Shown here piece after piece: positions 1 through 9,800 of a DNA stretch of 64,000 nt; the stretch's first letter is position 1, and every line of letters starts with the position of its first letter. The DNA lies in the NCBI GenBank assembly GCA_902540235.1, contig CACBLI010000007.1, positions 26,450 to 90,449 on the forward strand, given 5' to 3'. A program made the translations under genes and the position numbers. The notes below the pieces were generated by a model. That model ran no database searches and was not told the origin of the DNA. It saw nothing but the letters and a program-made list of their open reading frames with translations. This DNA comes from an uncultured Pelagibacteraceae bacterium (GTDB lineage: Bacteria > Pseudomonadota > Alphaproteobacteria > Pelagibacterales > Pelagibacteraceae).

Positions 1-1582
1 TATATGAAAGTTCTTGGTCTTTAGCTAAATGCTGAACCCAATGATGACAAGCAACCTGAAGACAATCAATTCTGTCATCGTGTGGCAATGAATGTATTTC
101 TTTTTGTAATCTACTTATTTGGTAGAAAAGCTGATACTTCAATGCGCTTTCCTGAGGGTACAACATATTAGTACCTTCATAGTCTTTTTTGATTACTGTT
201 TTATCTACAATAATTCTATGCTGAGATATTAGAGGTTCTAATGTATCTAATATCCTTCTATGTTTATTAGAAGTCTGTCTAACCATTTCTGTAGTACAAG
301 GATATTCTTTAATTAAATAAGGTTTTAATAATGCTTCAAACATTCCTTGACCAAAGTTTTCTTCTATTAAAATCTTATTAACTTTATTCTTCTTAGCTAC
401 TTCTACTAATTTAGATAATGTATGTTCTGAATAACCACTATTGAAACCACCAATATCTACTAAATAAATATTACCATTTAAGAATTTAGTGACACAATAA
501 GCCGTTTCGTCAGAACCTTTACCAGAAGGGTCAATTGCCATTACTGTAGATATATAAGGCAACCACTGACCTTGTACTTCCATAGGTCTATAATAAGCGT
601 CTCCTTGTAGTCCTACGTTAGGTAAATCGTTATGTTGTAATTCAGGAGAACTAGCCCAAATAACTTTTTCTGGTGCGTTCTCAGGATTTAAATTCATAAC
701 TGATAAATCTGATAGTTTTAGTGGAAACTTGTTTAGGTCACTCAACGTAGTATCAAGCTGATACTGCATATTAAAACCTAGTCTTCCATAACTAGCTTCT
801 CTTTCTAATAAATCTTTTTCATCAAATCTTGATGGGTCTGTAGGTTTACCAATTAATTCTATATTCCAAGTATTATTAATTATAGGCGCAAGATTAGAAC
901 CATAAGACTTTATTTGTTTCTCACTAGGGTATCTAGCAGTCCAATATCTAATCTTATAACCTCTCTCTTGAAGTTTATTATAAATACTTTGTTCTGTTTG
1001 TGGTGTACCTAAATATATAATTCTAGAAGTGTCAGGTTTAATTACTGCTTCAAATTCTTTAATAGCTTCAGATAACTTGTCTCTCATAAACTGAGTTTGA
1101 GTATTTCCTGAAGTTTCTACATCATCAGCTACAACTAAGTCTGCACGTGAACCTGTAATTTGAGAAGTAATACCTAATGACTTAACTGTTGGTTGTTGCG
1201 AAGCAGAAGCCGTATTTACATCAAAACTAATCTTTGACTGTCTTTGGTCGTCTTTAGGATATAGATGTTGAAGCAATGGCATTTCGTGAAGTAATCTTAA
1301 ACAGAAAGTACTAAAGTCATCGGCTCTATTCTTTGAAGCAGATACAACAAGTATATTAATGTTTGGATTAAGTAAGATACGCCATAAAACATAACTTGCA
1401 GTTATCCAACTCTTTCCTACACCTCTAAAAGCACTAATAATTATTCTACTGTCTCCATTAGCAATATAGTCAGCTATATCGTATTGAACTTTAGTAGGTT
1501 GAGGTAAATTTAAATGCTTCCAAGTGATGTATAGAAAATTCCTAAAGTCAGTTATTTTTGACAGGATTTTTTCGTTTTTCAT
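1..1582 (-). CDS. Terminase large subunit (T7 gp19-like), 3' part cut by window edge
   Basis: ATP-driven DNA packaging motor of the phage. The minus-strand frame opens at ATG 1582 (MKNEKILSKI) and stays open to the left edge, giving 527 codons; T7 gp19 is about 586 residues, so only the C-terminal end is missing. A Walker A motif, FRGVGKS, lies near residues 52-58 and a Walker B-like VVADD follows about 80 residues later. The C-terminal nuclease region begins with AIDPSGKGSDET. The start overlaps the end of the small terminase by 35 bases, as expected for co-translated packaging genes. No frame disruption is visible. The call is firm; the true end cannot be seen. Confidence 0.93.
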   Translation of the reverse strand, partial: MKNEKILSKITDFRNFLYITWKHLNLPQPTKVQYDIADYIANGDSRIIISAFRGVGKSWITASYVLWRILLNPNINILVVSASKNRADDFSTFCLRLLHEMPLLQHLYPKDDQRQSKISFDVNTASASQQPTVKSLGITSQITGSRADLVVADDVETSGNTQTQFMRDKLSEAIKEFEAVIKPDTSRIIYLGTPQTEQSIYNKLQERGYKIRYWTARYPSEKQIKSYGSNLAPIINNTWNIELIGKPTDPSRFDEKDLLEREASYGRLGFNMQYQLDTTLSDLNKFPLKLSDLSVMNLNPENAPEKVIWASSPELQHNDLPNVGLQGDAYYRPMEVQGQWLPYISTVMAIDPSGKGSDETAYCVTKFLNGNIYLVDIGGFNSGYSEHTLSKLVEVAKKNKVNKILIEENFGQGMFEALLKPYLIKEYPCTTEMVRQTSNKHRRILDTLEPLISQHRIIVDKTVIKKDYEGTNMLYPQESALKYQLFYQISRLQKEIHSLPHDDRIDCLQVACHHWVQHLAKDQELSY

Positions 1583-1769
1583 CGAATGGTAATTCTTCTA
1601 ATAGTTTTCCTAGTGGGTTATCTTCTGTTGGAACTGCGTCTATTCCATTGTCTCTTAAAAACTGTCTAGCTACATTTAAATCTGCAGATTTTGCTTTTGG
1701 GTCTTTTACTCTCTTTAATAGTTCTTGTGCTAAAACTCCGTGTAATTCTTTTAATTTACTATCACTCAT
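1548..1769 (-). CDS. Terminase small subunit (T7 gp18-like)
   Basis: A 73-residue helical protein directly upstream of and overlapping the large terminase, the position of gp18 (DNA maturase A) in T7-like phages. The segment SADLNVARQFLRDNGIDAVP is characteristic of small terminases of marine T7-like phages. It recognises phage DNA and regulates the packaging motor. Its ATG overlaps the stop of the upstream 66-residue ORF by four bases, so translation is probably coupled. The family is recognised mainly from position and this short motif. Confidence 0.8.
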   Translation of the reverse strand: MSDSKLKELHGVLAQELLKRVKDPKAKSADLNVARQFLRDNGIDAVPTEDNPLGKLLEELPFDEKRKNPVKNN

Positions 1770-1966
1770 TGATTTCTCTCTATTCTTATAATTTTCATAT
1801 CTTCATCTAATTCTGCTTTTACTTTTGAGCATATATAAAGAGCATTACTATTTCTGGTGCTTATTCTCTTTTTCTCAATACATTTTTTGACACTAGGCAT
1901 ATAGGTCATTTCTATTAATTTTTGTTCTGCACCAACAAACATTAATAAAGCCATAATCTCTACCAT
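1766..1966 (-). CDS. Hypothetical phage protein, 66 aa
   Basis: Small ORF between the Rz-like gene and the small terminase, overlapping the latter by an ATGA junction and abutting the former at base 1966. The N-terminal 20 residues are hydrophobic (MALLMFVG) and the rest is charged with two cysteines. A start at the second Met (residue 5) is equally possible. I do not recognise a family. Its place inside an apparent lysis and packaging cassette suggests a small accessory role only by context. Confidence 0.55.
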   Translation of the reverse strand: MVEIMALLMFVGAEQKLIEMTYMPSVKKCIEKKRISTRNSNALYICSKVKAELDEDMKIIRIERNQ

Positions 1967-2316
1967 TAGTGTCCACTCCCATTTCTAATTAATTTTTCTA
2001 CGTCTTCTTGTAATTTTTCTATCTTCTTAGTTGCTTCATTTAATAAAACTTTTGTATGAATATTTTCATCTAGCATTGCTTGATGTTTCTCTAGAATACC
2101 TGCGTTATGCTCAATCAACATTAGCATTTCTAAATTTCTAGGTGTCTGTTCAGCTTTCTTTAATAAGTCAGCTTCCATCAATTGCTTTGAAGTTTCTAAT
2201 GTATTTAATCTTTCAACAATTCCAAAGTAAGCCCACAAGCCAGAACAAATTACAAAAATCAAAGCTACTAAATTACGAATAGGTAAACTTAGATTTGTTT
2301 CTGAATTTATTTTCAT
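1966..2316 (-). CDS. Membrane-anchored coiled-coil protein, candidate Rz-like inner spanin
   Basis: A 116-residue protein with one N-terminal transmembrane helix at about residues 14-33 (LPIRNLVALIFVICSGLWAYFG). A long, charged, heptad-like helix follows to the C-terminus. This is the architecture of Rz-type inner-membrane spanins. T7 keeps its spanin genes (18.5/18.7) in this same interval next to terminase. The start overlaps the stop of the 77-residue ORF by four bases. The topology is seen; the spanin role is inference, and a structural coiled-coil protein is the alternative. Confidence 0.6.
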   Translation of the reverse strand: MKINSETNLSLPIRNLVALIFVICSGLWAYFGIVERLNTLETSKQLMEADLLKKAEQTPRNLEMLMLIEHNAGILEKHQAMLDENIHTKVLLNEATKKIEKLQEDVEKLIRNGSGH

Positions 2317-2546
2317 ACTTTTGCACCTACTTCTCTACATTCAAACTTAACAACTATTTTGTTTTCGTTTATATGGTTAGTATCCCATTCTTCTAATTCA
2401 GCTAAATTTTGAAAAGTCTTTTGTGCAACACCATAACCTGCATTGATACAGTCATAGTGTGAGTTGAACTGCCAACCTGAAATAGAACTAGATGGACACT
2501 GTCCAGTACTCATACTGCACATATAGAGTATTAGTAAATATTTCAC
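2313..2546 (-). CDS. Small exported-like cysteine-containing phage protein, 77 aa
   Basis: The N-terminus (MKYLLILYMCSMSTGQC) looks like a short signal sequence. The mature part has conserved-looking Cys and aromatic residues (HYDCINAGYG, KFECREVG). It overlaps the Rz-like gene by four bases and abuts the 79-residue membrane protein. LYMC at residues 7-10 is only a poor lipobox, so an outer-membrane spanin (Rz1-like) is possible but weakly supported. Otherwise it is a periplasmic protein of unknown function. Confidence 0.55.
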   Translation of the reverse strand: MKYLLILYMCSMSTGQCPSSSISGWQFNSHYDCINAGYGVAQKTFQNLAELEEWDTNHINENKIVVKFECREVGAKV

Positions 2547-2786
2547 TTATTTAAAATTTAAGAAACCAACAATAGAAGCTACGAGAGTTCCTATAAATAC
2601 TAGAACTGCTACTGCACCTTTACCTTTGGAAACGTCTTGTCTAAGAGATTTAACTTCTCTCTTTAATTCATTAATACTATCATTCAAAGTTTTCATTCTT
2701 TCAGCACATAATTTTTCGTGTGCAGAAAGTCTTACGCCTGTAGCTTGTTCAACAAACTGTTTGGCAGTAATCTTTTTTCTTGCCAT
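2547..2786 (-). CDS. C-terminal transmembrane protein, candidate holin or XhlA-like
   Basis: A 79-residue protein. Residues 1-55 are charged and helical (HEKLCAERMKTLNDSINELK), followed by one hydrophobic helix at about residues 58-76 ending in NFK. A cytoplasmic coiled coil plus C-terminal membrane anchor resembles XhlA-type haemolysin or holin accessory proteins. It sits right after the tail-fibre genes, where T7 has the gene 17.5 holin. Start and stop abut both neighbours (TAATG junction at 2786). The role is inferred from position and topology. Confidence 0.6.
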   Translation of the reverse strand: MARKKITAKQFVEQATGVRLSAHEKLCAERMKTLNDSINELKREVKSLRQDVSKGKGAVAVLVFIGTLVASIVGFLNFK

Positions 2787-4063
2787 TAGTATTGTAAGCT
2801 AACCCCTCTTATTCTAGCTTCTTTACTTCCACTAGCTTGATTAGCAAATTCTATTTTATATTTTAATTGAGTACCTGCAGTCACTGAAAGGTCATTTACT
2901 TTCGCCATTTTAATTCCAGTAGCAAAATCAGGTAAAGTAGTAAGAGTTGCAGTCGTATAGTTTGAACCATTGTCTGCTGATAATTTTAAAATAATATCTG
3001 TATTTAGTGCGTTAGTACCTGCATTGTCTTGATAAGTTATTACTGCACCCATCTTGTTTGTTGATGGAACTGTGATTGCAACTCCCTCAAACGAGCCAGT
3101 TGCACTTACACTTGAAATTTGATTTGTTAAAGGTGTAGTTGGTGCTACGATTGTAGACGCACCATTGTATCTTGCTGAACCTTTTTTATATCTTAATCCA
3201 CCAATTTCACAATTTGGAAATTGTATTCCAGTAGTGCTGTCATTTGTCCAAGCACCACCAAGATATAAATTTGCACCTGTATTGGTATTTGTTGAGCTTG
3301 AAAGAGTTGCTTGTTGTACTCTATTATTGTTCATATAAAGATTTAAGTTAGAACCGTGAGCTTCAACACAAAAATAATACCATTGGTCAAGACTAACAGT
3401 TTCATTTGTTACTGAACCTCTACCTGCTAAATAAGTTTCTCCTTGTGGTCTTAAATAAATTTCATAATTAGAACCATTAAACTTACTCCAAAGTCTGTCA
3501 CTTCCAGTTGAACCGTGAAACCAAACTTGCCAATCAATTGCAAAGTCGCCACTAAAATTAAATGTGTCGCTATCTGTAAATCTTAAAAAATCGTTTGAAG
3601 CACCTGCCCACCTAGTAGTGTAAGTATCTAAACTTCCTGACCGAGTACCACTAACTAAACCACCACCATCTTGATTAACCGAAACTGTGCTACCTGAAAT
3701 TACATCAGAAACACTTGACGTACTAAAATCTAAAGCAAAAACAAAATCGCTATCTGTTGTAGTACCGATTGATGAAACAAACTCACCACTATCTCTTGAA
3801 GCATTGGTTAAATTCGTAATTCCAGAACTATCTTGAAATACATCAAAGGAAGCCGAGTTAGTATTTGAAGCGTTAAGATTTTCTTGCGTGTGTACTCTTA
3901 ACCCTAATGTAGAAATATCATTGACAATTTTATTATCATCAAAACTTTGTGCGTGTTGTGAAACGCTTGAAGAACTTATTCTTGCGTCTGCAAAAGTTCC
4001 TGTCGTAATTTTACTTGCGTCTATACCGTTTATTAAATCGGCAAGATTTCTATTTCTTGACAT
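2786..4063 (-). CDS. LamG/concanavalin-like tail adhesin
   Basis: A 425-residue virion-surface protein in the tail-fibre cluster. Residues about 165-300 read as a laminin-G/concanavalin-type beta-sandwich: FAIDWQVWFHGSTG, LDQWYYFCVEAHG, LNLYMNNNRV and YLGGAW are typical strands of that fold. The C-terminal 100 residues form another beta-rich domain. The N-terminal tail is Ser/Asn-rich and may attach to the fibre. A LamG domain suggests glycan binding on the host surface. The fold call is from motif reading; the host-range role is inference. Confidence 0.7.
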   Translation of the reverse strand: MSRNRNLADLINGIDASKITTGTFADARISSSSVSQHAQSFDDNKIVNDISTLGLRVHTQENLNASNTNSASFDVFQDSSGITNLTNASRDSGEFVSSIGTTTDSDFVFALDFSTSSVSDVISGSTVSVNQDGGGLVSGTRSGSLDTYTTRWAGASNDFLRFTDSDTFNFSGDFAIDWQVWFHGSTGSDRLWSKFNGSNYEIYLRPQGETYLAGRGSVTNETVSLDQWYYFCVEAHGSNLNLYMNNNRVQQATLSSSTNTNTGANLYLGGAWTNDSTTGIQFPNCEIGGLRYKKGSARYNGASTIVAPTTPLTNQISSVSATGSFEGVAITVPSTNKMGAVITYQDNAGTNALNTDIILKLSADNGSNYTTATLTTLPDFATGIKMAKVNDLSVTAGTQLKYKIEFANQASGSKEARIRGVSLQY

Positions 4064-4093
4064 TTACTAACTCTCCTTAATTGTGATAGTTTT

Positions 4094-4345
4094 TTAGATT
4101 ACTAATGTATCTGCTTCAGCTTCTGTTAATGGCTCTCCTGCTATTAACTTTGCTTTTGCATTAGCTTTTAAAGTTTCTGGGTCTATTATATTATCCATTT
4201 CAGATTTTACTTCTGTCCAAGTTGGTGCTTCGCCATCAAACATTTCATCTTTTCTTGAATTGTATTCAGCTTCATCAATTGGTGGTTCGCCAGTATAACC
4301 TTTAAAGTTATTTCTCTTTTGTACTACTATATCAAATTTTGCCAT
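4094..4345 (-). CDS. Small acidic phage protein between tail-fibre genes
   Basis: An 83-residue, glutamate- and aspartate-rich protein (PPIDEAEYNSRKDEMF; C-terminus GEPLTEAEADTLVI) located between two fibre or adhesin genes. The ATG is preceded by a clear AGGAG ribosome site. Small acidic ORFs here often act as fibre-assembly helpers, but I see no diagnostic motif, so function is unknown. Confidence 0.6.
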   Translation of the reverse strand: MAKFDIVVQKRNNFKGYTGEPPIDEAEYNSRKDEMFDGEAPTWTEVKSEMDNIIDPETLKANAKAKLIAGEPLTEAEADTLVI

Positions 4346-4362
4346 TTTATTTTTCTCCTATA

Positions 4363-5067
4363 TTAAAAGTCATATTCAGTCACAATCATTGTGCTTGTAG
4401 TATTAACTAATCTGTTGTCATCACTAGATGTTGGATTTAAAACATTAAATGGTGAGCCAGTTGAAGTTGCGTGACTATGTCTAAACTGAACTGTTTTATT
4501 TCCAGTTGAACTTGCACCAGAAATATAAGCCAAAGCAGTTAAATTATGAAAGTTATTTTGTGCTGTGTAGGCATAAGCACCTCTACCTCTATAAAGTGTA
4601 TTATCATAAAGAAAGTCTAATCCTACAACTCCATTATTATTGCCAAGACCTATTATTTGAACTTCTAATCTAATTTTACTATTTGCTTTTTGTTGATTGT
4701 AAGTAAAATTAAAATAATCATAAGTTGATGATTGAGACATTGATACTCTTGTACTATTTTCAACTGCGTGGACATTTAAAGTTTTTCCACCTGAAGCGTC
4801 TTGAAATTCTAATGCTGAAGCACCAGAATTTACAGCTAATACTTGATTTGCTGTTCCGATTGAAAGTGTGCTGTCATAAATTCCACCAGAACCAGAAGCG
4901 AGTATGTTCCACTTCGTAGCGTCAGTTGGAAGATTTCCTGTTGTTGAGGTCTTTGCAACATAAGAACTGCCGTTGTAATAAACTATGTCATCTAAAACAT
5001 AGGCAGTACTATTGTCGTAAGTACCTTTGAATACAGGTTTTATTTTGCCTATATCTATTGTCGCCAT
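4363..5067 (-). CDS. Tail-fibre-like protein with carbohydrate-binding N-terminal module
   Basis: A 234-residue beta-rich protein. Residues about 12-55 (YDNSTAYVLDDIVYYNGSSY followed by WNILASG) match the aromatic pattern of CBM5/12-like carbohydrate-binding modules common in phage fibres. A fibre-type linker resembling TANQVLAVNSGASALEFQD follows, and the C-terminal 120 residues are a knob-like beta domain. It is adjacent to the main tail fibre and probably forms or decorates the distal part of the adsorption apparatus. The exact role is inference. Confidence 0.68.
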   Translation of the reverse strand: MATIDIGKIKPVFKGTYDNSTAYVLDDIVYYNGSSYVAKTSTTGNLPTDATKWNILASGSGGIYDSTLSIGTANQVLAVNSGASALEFQDASGGKTLNVHAVENSTRVSMSQSSTYDYFNFTYNQQKANSKIRLEVQIIGLGNNNGVVGLDFLYDNTLYRGRGAYAYTAQNNFHNLTALAYISGASSTGNKTVQFRHSHATSTGSPFNVLNPTSSDDNRLVNTTSTMIVTEYDF

Positions 5068-5081
5068 AATTATATTTCTCC

Positions 5082-6833
5082 TTATATTGTTGCGATTAAG
5101 TTCCCAGTAGTTCCGTCAATGCTAAATGTAAATCCACTTGCACTAAACAGTGTATCCGTAAACGAATTGTACTGAGTGTTTGTTATGTTATCTACACCTT
5201 GATTGGTTGTGATAACTTGTAGGTTATTATTAGCAGGTACTGGTGTATTCGCCTGTCCACCCATTCCTGAGTGAGAATTGCAATAGTAGTAAAGCGTTGG
5301 TGCTGAACTTGCTACGACAATCGTCACTTGGGTTGAACTGTTGTGAGTGACACCTGTTGTATATTCTGAACCCCCACCGTGAGTACCATCTGAAGTCGTT
5401 GAAAACTTAAATGGGTGTCCTGATGGGTAATTAAAGATATACGTATTACCTTCTGATAATTCTAATGTTTTTTGTTGTTCACCATTAATAAAATATTTAT
5501 TTTGACCACCAACACTTTGAACAGTGACGGTGTAAATAACAGTTGTTGGTGTAAAACTTTTTATAAATCCATAAACTTCTGCAGAAGACGCATTAGCTAA
5601 TTCAAAAGCAGTTCCACCTGAATTTACTATCAACGCTTTTCCTGCTTGTCCTGATACTGAATTTAATCCAGTACCACCTCTAGCTACTGGTAAAGTTCCT
5701 GAAGTTAAATTACCTGCTGAAAAAGAAGCAAGTGAAAACGTGCCATAAGCAACGACTTGTAAAATATCATTAACCGAAGCACCAGAACTAAGTACAATTG
5801 ACGTACCGTTTGTTGCCGTAAAATCTGAGGTATCAAGTTTGACACCATTTAAATAAATATCTGCAAAAGCAGTTCCTGAAGCGACATCATAAGTTAAAGT
5901 GTTTCCGTTAGCGTCTGCACCAGAAAACGTAGTTTGACTTGCAGTTGCTACAAACTTAAATCTTTGTGAAGTTCCGTTTACTGAAGAACCTGCAAGTTGG
6001 TAGGACGAGCCATCAAATACTTTTAATTTTCCTGCAGTCGTATCAAAGACAAGGTCTCCTGTATCGTTGCTTGAACTTGGTACTCCTGCTTGAACTCTAT
6101 ATCTTTCAGCAAAACTATTTACTCCTGAAATATTGTTTGCAACAGTATTTACATTTGCAATATCAGTACCAACTGCATTTACATTTACAATATTCGTAGC
6201 AACGGTATCAATTTCTGAAGTAGCTTCTTGTAAATCGTTTGCAGTCTCAATAACTTTTGCAATATCATTACCTACTGCATTTACATTGGCTATATTTGTT
6301 GCAACTAAATTAATATTGGCATTGTTGGAAGCTAAAGTTGAAATTCCTGAAATACCTGCAACTAAATTAATATTTGATTTATCACTAGGCGATAACCAAA
6401 CTGTTTCTAAATAATTCTTAGTGACTGCGTCTTGTGCTGACGTTGGGTCAGCTACGTTAATAATTCTTTTATTTAAAGCGTCAAATCTATCACTATTATC
6501 TAGCTTCATTGCACTTTGACTTTCGTCATTTATTTCTTGTGCAATAAAGAAGTTTTGGTCTGCAGATTTATCTAAATCACTTTCTGTTAAAACACTTCCA
6601 TCTTGGAAGTCTACTAATCTAGCGTCTGTAGGTGTTTCTCTCTTAATTAAAACCACAACCCCATTTGCAGGATTGCTATTCATAATTACATTACTTCCTG
6701 ACACTGAGAAAGCAGTTGTTGCTACTCCATCTAAAAATACTTTTACGTGAGTGCTATCTAAGAAAGCAAACGTAATTGCAAACGTAGCGTTTGAGCCGTT
6801 AGCCGTATAGCTAACTCTAGCGTTAAATGACAT
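5082..6833 (-). CDS. Tail fibre (T7 gp17-like N-terminus) with embedded cupredoxin-like domain
   Basis: A 583-residue protein. Residues 1-145 match the T7 tail-fibre attachment domain (FLDSTHVKVFLDG, RETPTDARLVDFQDGSVLTE, DLDKSADQNFF). Residues about 152-240 are degenerate repeats of the type NIANVNAVGxDIANVNTVA, typical of trimeric fibre shafts. Residues about 427-530 form a separate beta domain with His473, Cys518, His521 and Met524 spaced as in type-1 copper proteins (GHPF, then YYYCNSHSGMGG). The C-terminal 50 residues are a short tip. It should bind the host surface. The fibre call is firm; the metal-binding idea is inference from the ligand pattern. Confidence 0.87.
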   Translation of the reverse strand: MSFNARVSYTANGSNATFAITFAFLDSTHVKVFLDGVATTAFSVSGSNVIMNSNPANGVVVLIKRETPTDARLVDFQDGSVLTESDLDKSADQNFFIAQEINDESQSAMKLDNSDRFDALNKRIINVADPTSAQDAVTKNYLETVWLSPSDKSNINLVAGISGISTLASNNANINLVATNIANVNAVGNDIAKVIETANDLQEATSEIDTVATNIVNVNAVGTDIANVNTVANNISGVNSFAERYRVQAGVPSSSNDTGDLVFDTTAGKLKVFDGSSYQLAGSSVNGTSQRFKFVATASQTTFSGADANGNTLTYDVASGTAFADIYLNGVKLDTSDFTATNGTSIVLSSGASVNDILQVVAYGTFSLASFSAGNLTSGTLPVARGGTGLNSVSGQAGKALIVNSGGTAFELANASSAEVYGFIKSFTPTTVIYTVTVQSVGGQNKYFINGEQQKTLELSEGNTYIFNYPSGHPFKFSTTSDGTHGGGSEYTTGVTHNSSTQVTIVVASSAPTLYYYCNSHSGMGGQANTPVPANNNLQVITTNQGVDNITNTQYNSFTDTLFSASGFTFSIDGTTGNLIATI

Positions 6834-6843
6834 ATGTTATTCC

Positions 6844-9800
6844 TTAATTAAGTCCGAATGTAGTTATCGGTTTGAGTTTTAAGATTTGTTTGTTATTTCT
6901 ATTTCTAGAAATTGTTTCACTATTTGCTTTATTGTTGGCTATAGCTTTTTTCAAAGTTAGCTTTTCATTATCTACAAATAAGAAGTCTTTCTTTTCCAAT
7001 TCAAATTTACTTTTTGCTTTTTGTATGTATTGATTTTGGATAAATCTTAATCTTTCGTATTTACTGCCATTATCAGTAATACCTTTACCTATAGTTATTG
7101 GGTCTGACTTATTCTTATAACTATCAAGTTGTATTTCTGCTTCTAATGCTTGACGTAATGTCTTTCCATTAATTGTAATAGTAGAAACCAATTGGTTCAT
7201 TCTATCGTATGCAGAAACTTTACCTTTTTTATATTTAGCATATTCAACTAAATCCATAAACTTAGGTAAGACTGGTAATCCTTTTCCTAATCTAACTATT
7301 TCTTCAGCAATAATATCGCTTCGCTTTTGTGTAGTAGCTAAAGGATTAATAGCGTTCTTAATAAATCTTTTTATTCCACTATCTTTATCTTTGTGTGCTT
7401 CACCTAGTGCATTGTATCTAGGAGAAGAAGGTGTTCCCATTCCTGTCCTATTTTTAACTTGTTCAATAATTCCTGTAGCGTCTCTATAGTATGGGTCATT
7501 AACAAATTTATAAACAATGTTTGGAACATAACTTCCTATCTTTTGAGAAAGGTATCTTTGCATTGCTCTTTCATCTTCAGTATTAAATGCTTCAACTAAA
7601 TCTGCTAAACCTCTTAAATAAGTTTTACTAAAGATATTTCTTTTGACTGCTTCATAACCTGAACCTAAAAATATTTGTGCTTTCTGTCCGAAGTCTAATG
7701 GATTTTTACCACCATTCTGCAACATCATTATTTGCATATCTGCACCAAATCTTTCGATTTCTTCTTCAGTCATTTGGTCATAGACACTTACGAAGTCTAC
7801 CATTATTCCAAGTAATGCACCGTATGGGTCTAGTTGTCCGAATGGTAATTGTCTTCCATCATCAAAGACATATGAATAAGGTTTGAAACCTAAATCAGAT
7901 TTTTTCATTCTGATAATTTCAGCGTCTTTATAAATATCTAAATTCTTTTCTCCTACCTTACCAGTTCGACCTTGTAGTTTACCTTGTTGTGCAAGTATGT
8001 AAGCTACACTTAAAATAATACTTCCAACTGCTAATTGACCTCTTGCTTTTGCAATTGCTACTGGGTCACCACTTTTCCCTAGTATATCTCCATATCTATA
8101 AGCTAAAGCCAAAGGAGACCTGTCTGCTATTGCTTTTGCAATGTTTGTAGGTGTTTTAACGAAAGGAAAGAATTGTTTTAAATAAGGTTGAGAGTTTACT
8201 AAATCTGCAAACTTATCTGTAAATCCAACTAATTCATTAGTAAATGTATTTTCTTCAGCATATCTTAATGCTTCTTCATTTACTCCTCTTAATCCAGTTT
8301 CGTCATATCCTTGTTTGATATATTCATCTACGTATTTTTTAATATCTGTCTTTTTAGTTAAACCTAATTTTTTAGCTTCTCTAACTGCTTGTGCTTTAAG
8401 TTTACCTCTATAATTAATCTGTTTAAAAAATTCATCAGTAGCATTTAAAAATCTTGATGGTGTTCTAACAATAGCACCACCTAAATAATCAGGAACTTCT
8501 TTTGTGACAGAAGTATCAAACTTAGAAGCACCTGCGTCTTTTGATTGTAAAACTAATTCACCATTTCTAAAAGCAACACCTGCATATTTTAAAGAAGCAG
8601 ATAAACTTTCTGCCATTCCTGCATATCTTGCTATTGCTTCTTCTGTATTTAATTTAAATGCTTTTGCTTTATCAAGGTCATTAAATGATATTAATTCTGA
8701 TATTTTACTTCCAATAGCTTCTTCCATTGGTCTCATCATTCCTATTACACCATTAGATACTGCATTAACTAATTGTGTTTTTGGTGATGATAGCAATGCG
8801 TTAATCCATATTTCATTAGCCACATTCCACATTCTGTTTTTAAGAGCAAAGTTAAGAACTTGTCTACCTACTGTTGGATTATCGGCTCTACCTAATCTTT
8901 CAAGAAACATATCAAAACCTTTTTGTCCACCACCGAAATTTTTGTATGCGTTTCTTGCGTTTATAAATTCTTCTTCTACGTATTTAGCTTGTAAAAATTC
9001 TTCTTTAGTTAAATTAAATATTCTTAAATTTCTACCAGTTGCAGTACGAACTCTTTTTGCATTGATTGTCATATTCTCAATCATAAACATCATAAGTTCC
9101 ATATCACCTTTAGTACGGTTTCCTTTTTTGTACTGTCTTATGAATTTTGGAAATGCGTTTAGCAATGAAGTATAAGCAACTTCGTGTGCAAATATTAATG
9201 AGTTTGTATTATCAACATTATCTGCAAACTTAGCAAAATCTTGAAATACTTGGTTTACATCACCACCATAATCATTAATGGCTTTTCTTTTGACTGCTTC
9301 ATCAGTCATTCTTTTTGTTAATTTTGTATTAGTAGCAGTTATAGCGTCATAGAAAGATTTAAATGTTCTAACACCTTCTATAGTTAAACCTTCATTTTTA
9401 CCTGTCTTAGGATTTTTAAGTTTAAAAGTATCTAGATTAATAAATCCTTCAGGAATATTAAATGCTTCTTCTGAAGTAAGCTCACCTTTATTCCATCTTT
9501 CAAAATTATTTTTTAATCCTGATTTAACAGTATCATTTATAATTTTAATTCTTTGAGACTGATTTAATTGTTTTGTTTTAAATTTCTTTGGAAACGCTTC
9601 ATCTAAAGCCGTATTAAGAATATCCATCTTTTGACTAATTGTCTGCGCTTCATTTAATCTATCGCCTACTTCAACAAAAACATTATTAGTCTTATCTAAA
9701 TATGCTTGGTCTTCTTTTGCTTGTTTAGTTTCTATTTTTCTATCTCTAATAGCTTTACCAAATCTAACACCTCTAAATAGTGCTTCTGCTATTGAACCTA

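Noticed and set aside
6115..6380. Repeated DNA in the tail-fibre gene as a possible CRISPR-like or mobile repeat
   Set aside because: The repeats are in frame and encode degenerate NIANVNAVG-type shaft repeats with variable spacing; they are protein repeats, not an array.
8504..9175. 223-codon plus-strand ORF inside the gp16-like gene
   Set aside because: Entirely antisense to a well-supported virion gene; its composition mirrors the codon pattern of the opposite strand, and no phage gene here uses the plus strand.
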